DNA of 64,000 bases from an uncultured beta proteobacterium (GTDB lineage Bacteria > Pseudomonadota > Gammaproteobacteria > Burkholderiales > SG8-41): positions 1-64,000 of the forward strand of contig CAIZLW010000016.1 in NCBI GenBank assembly GCA_903933915.1, written 5' to 3'. Position 1 is the stretch's first letter. Every line of letters starts with the position of its first letter. Under the pieces are notes generated by a model. It was not told the origin of the DNA, made no database searches, and worked only from the letters and a program-made list of their open reading frames with translations. This document shows positions 62,327-64,000 of this stretch, piece after piece. The position numbers and the translations under genes were made by a program.

Positions 62327-64000
62327 TTACTCCTTTTCAAATTCAAAGACCACGATTTCATGATCGCCAAGTTCCGGCACAGTGACCGCACAGGCGCCGT
62401 TCAGCATTGTCGTTTCCAGCCTGGTTTCATTCGAAGCGATCCGCACTTCCGTAATGCGCTGTCCCGCAGGCGGACGAAGGCGCACGACGATGCCATGAAC
62501 TGGAACCAGATTGCGTCCCGGATGGCGCCAGCCGGTGTTGAGCGGCTTGTCGAGCGGCAGATTGATCAGATGCACCAGTGCCCGACCCGGCTGCCCCATG
62601 TGGGTGACATCGACATAATCCGGCGCGTCCACTTCCAGTGCCGGCGCAGCGCCTGCGGCCCAACGCACCGCATTGGCCATCACATGCGCAAGATCGGGGA
62701 AACCATAGTGGTAGTACAGCGCTTCCATGGTGTTGGCGAAATACACTATGCGCCCCTTGCCGCAGCCACCGCGCACCACGACCGGAATGTCGGTGGTCGC
62801 ACGTATCGCGCTGTACTCCGGAATACTGATCGTGGCGCCGGAATGGGCGATTACCGGCGGAATCAGCGTCAGCGGCACCGTCTGTCCGGCCCCCGCCTTG
62901 ACCTCGACCAGCGCACCATCATTGGGAATCAAATCGGTATCGCCAATGGCATCAAGCAGTGGATCGTTACGGTCCTCGAGTTTCGCGTAGGAAGATTTGA
63001 GTCCTTCGCGCCTCCCGCCATAGCTGATGCCCAGAGTACCGGCAAAAACGGGCGTCTCGCGCGGCGTACCGTCCAAGGCGTAACGTCCCGCATCAAAACC
63101 GGCGATCAGCCCGCCACCAGCACGTGCGTAGCCATCCAGTGCGGCAGCCGTCGCATCCGACACGCAGGCCAGATTGGAAATCACCACGGTCTGGTAACCC
63201 TTGAGCCGTTCGGCAGTGACCAGCTTGTCTGAAATCACGTCGAACGGAATATGCGCTTCCTGCAGCGCGCAATACCAGCCGCGGATGAAATCCAGATATC
63301 GCGCATGCGGCTTGTCGCGACCGTAGTTGTCCTGCGTATGGCGCGACAGCACCAGCACAACCCGCGCCTGTGATTTTGCGCCGTCGAGATAGCCCTGCCA
63401 GCGTTCCAGACGCTGGAAAACTTCTTTCATCGGGCCAAGGCTGCGACGGTCAAACAGATCGGAGTAACCGCCGTTGATATGCAACCACGGGCTCACGCCA
63501 TTGGCGACCTGCTGCGCGATCCACGGCCGGTTCTCGGCCTCAGGCGCGGCATACAGCCGCCACCACGGATAAAAATAACTCACGGTCATCCAGCGCGGCT
63601 TGTCGGGCGCCAGCGTCGACAGATATTTCGCCTGTATCCCCGGCCACCACGGTGCGGTATGGCGGCGCTGGCATTCAAAGGTGGGAATGTCCTGATGCTC
63701 CAGCCAGTAATCGATATCCCAGCCGCCGGGTCGTATGGTTTCCAGCGATTCCATCAACTGCACCGCAGCAATAAAAACGGCGTCAGCTTTCGCGGCATGA
63801 ATCTCGCGGTGCATCAGCGCCACCCAGTCGGCAATGCGCCGGTAGCGCCATTCGTTGTATTGCCGCCAGACGGGATCGTCCCAGTTTTCATCGGGGATGG
63901 CCTGACCCGACTCAGCACGGAACATCGACTGGCAGGTATTGCAGTAACAGACGCCGGTATCCCATGCCGCAAACTTGCCCTGGTTGTTCCAGATGCCGTC
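62327..64000 (-). CDS. Glycoside-hydrolase-like protein, N-terminally truncated by window
   Basis: The frame is open to the last base (558 residues visible, stop at 62327), so the start lies beyond 64000. The part nearest the edge has WDTGVCYCNTCQ, a Cys trio as in the putative glycosyl hydrolase/beta-galactosidase-like families. The middle (ISDKLVTAERLKGYQTVVIS and GGGLIAGFDAGR) is like the trimerisation or glutamine-amidotransferase-like domain of GH42 enzymes. IVVRGGCGKGRIVYFANTMEALYYHYG is also typical. It heads or precedes the Bug-propeller-Bug operon, pointing to breakdown of a sugar or uronide compound; the catalytic Glu pair cannot be judged in the visible part. Confidence 0.82.
   Translation of the reverse strand, partial: DGIWNNQGKFAAWDTGVCYCNTCQSMFRAESGQAIPDENWDDPVWRQYNEWRYRRIADWVALMHREIHAAKADAVFIAAVQLMESLETIRPGGWDIDYWLEHQDIPTFECQRRHTAPWWPGIQAKYLSTLAPDKPRWMTVSYFYPWWRLYAAPEAENRPWIAQQVANGVSPWLHINGGYSDLFDRRSLGPMKEVFQRLERWQGYLDGAKSQARVVLVLSRHTQDNYGRDKPHARYLDFIRGWYCALQEAHIPFDVISDKLVTAERLKGYQTVVISNLACVSDATAAALDGYARAGGGLIAGFDAGRYALDGTPRETPVFAGTLGISYGGRREGLKSSYAKLEDRNDPLLDAIGDTDLIPNDGALVEVKAGAGQTVPLTLIPPVIAHSGATISIPEYSAIRATTDIPVVVRGGCGKGRIVYFANTMEALYYHYGFPDLAHVMANAVRWAAGAAPALEVDAPDYVDVTHMGQPGRALVHLINLPLDKPLNTGWRHPGRNLVPVHGIVVRLRPPAGQRITEVRIASNETRLETTMLNGACAVTVPELGDHEIVVFEFEKE

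Overview
The window is GC-rich and gene-dense. It reads as a betaproteobacterial chromosome, most likely Burkholderiales. The evidence is a large set of Bug/TctC-type tricarboxylate-binding proteins, a trxA-rho-rpmE block, an AddAB-type repair helicase-nuclease pair beside a seven-iron ferredoxin, and a cyanate ABC transporter-cyanase cluster. I saw no rRNA, tRNA, CRISPR array, prophage or insertion sequence. No stretch over about 300 bases lacks a gene or pseudogene. Layout: 1-4304 holds the end of an SDR gene, then a leftward run of Bug protein, PcaD-like lactonase, small lipoprotein and MsbA-like ABC exporter. 4305-10465 is a rightward catabolic-looking run: an SDR lacking most catalytic residues, a carboxymuconolactone-decarboxylase-like protein, a TauD/TfdA dioxygenase, a zinc alcohol dehydrogenase, a Bug protein and an MFS carrier. 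A perfect 24-bp palindrome lies in its upstream divergent gap. 10471-16778 runs leftward: four consecutive Bug genes lead into a split thiamine-diphosphate decarboxylase pair and a DinB-like protein, with a separate CBS-domain gene last. 17048-26648 mixes an esterase with a lysine-rich tail, a sirtuin, a 70-residue ORF behind an AT-rich gap, an MFS-SDR pair, a glycine-rich exported protein, a quinone-oxidoreductase-like enzyme and two more Bug proteins. 26747-36502 is the conserved housekeeping part: addA/addB, fdxA, trxA, rho, a lipoprotein with a decayed tandem paralogue, and rpmE. 36610-45215 carries a tartrate/malate-type dehydrogenase, a gamma-glutamyltransferase, an orphan TRAP permease pair and the cyanate operon behind a good sigma-54-type promoter. 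45467-52265 encodes an M48 protease, an ArnT-like glycosyltransferase, Hsp33, a thiolase and a diguanylate cyclase fused to hemerythrin. 52366-64000 returns to Bug proteins: one convergent with an AraC-Bug operon that faces an MFS gene, then an HTH protein, a GST and a MetX-like hydrolase. A leftward operon ends the window, with two similar Bug genes around a beta-propeller gene and headed by a glycoside-hydrolase-like gene cut by the window edge. The theme is uptake and oxidation of organic acids and other small carbon or nitrogen sources: twelve periplasmic Bug receptors with no TctA/TctB membrane partner in the window, each usually next to one or two enzymes that may act on its ligand. Substrates are not readable from sequence, so pathway statements in the entries are inference.
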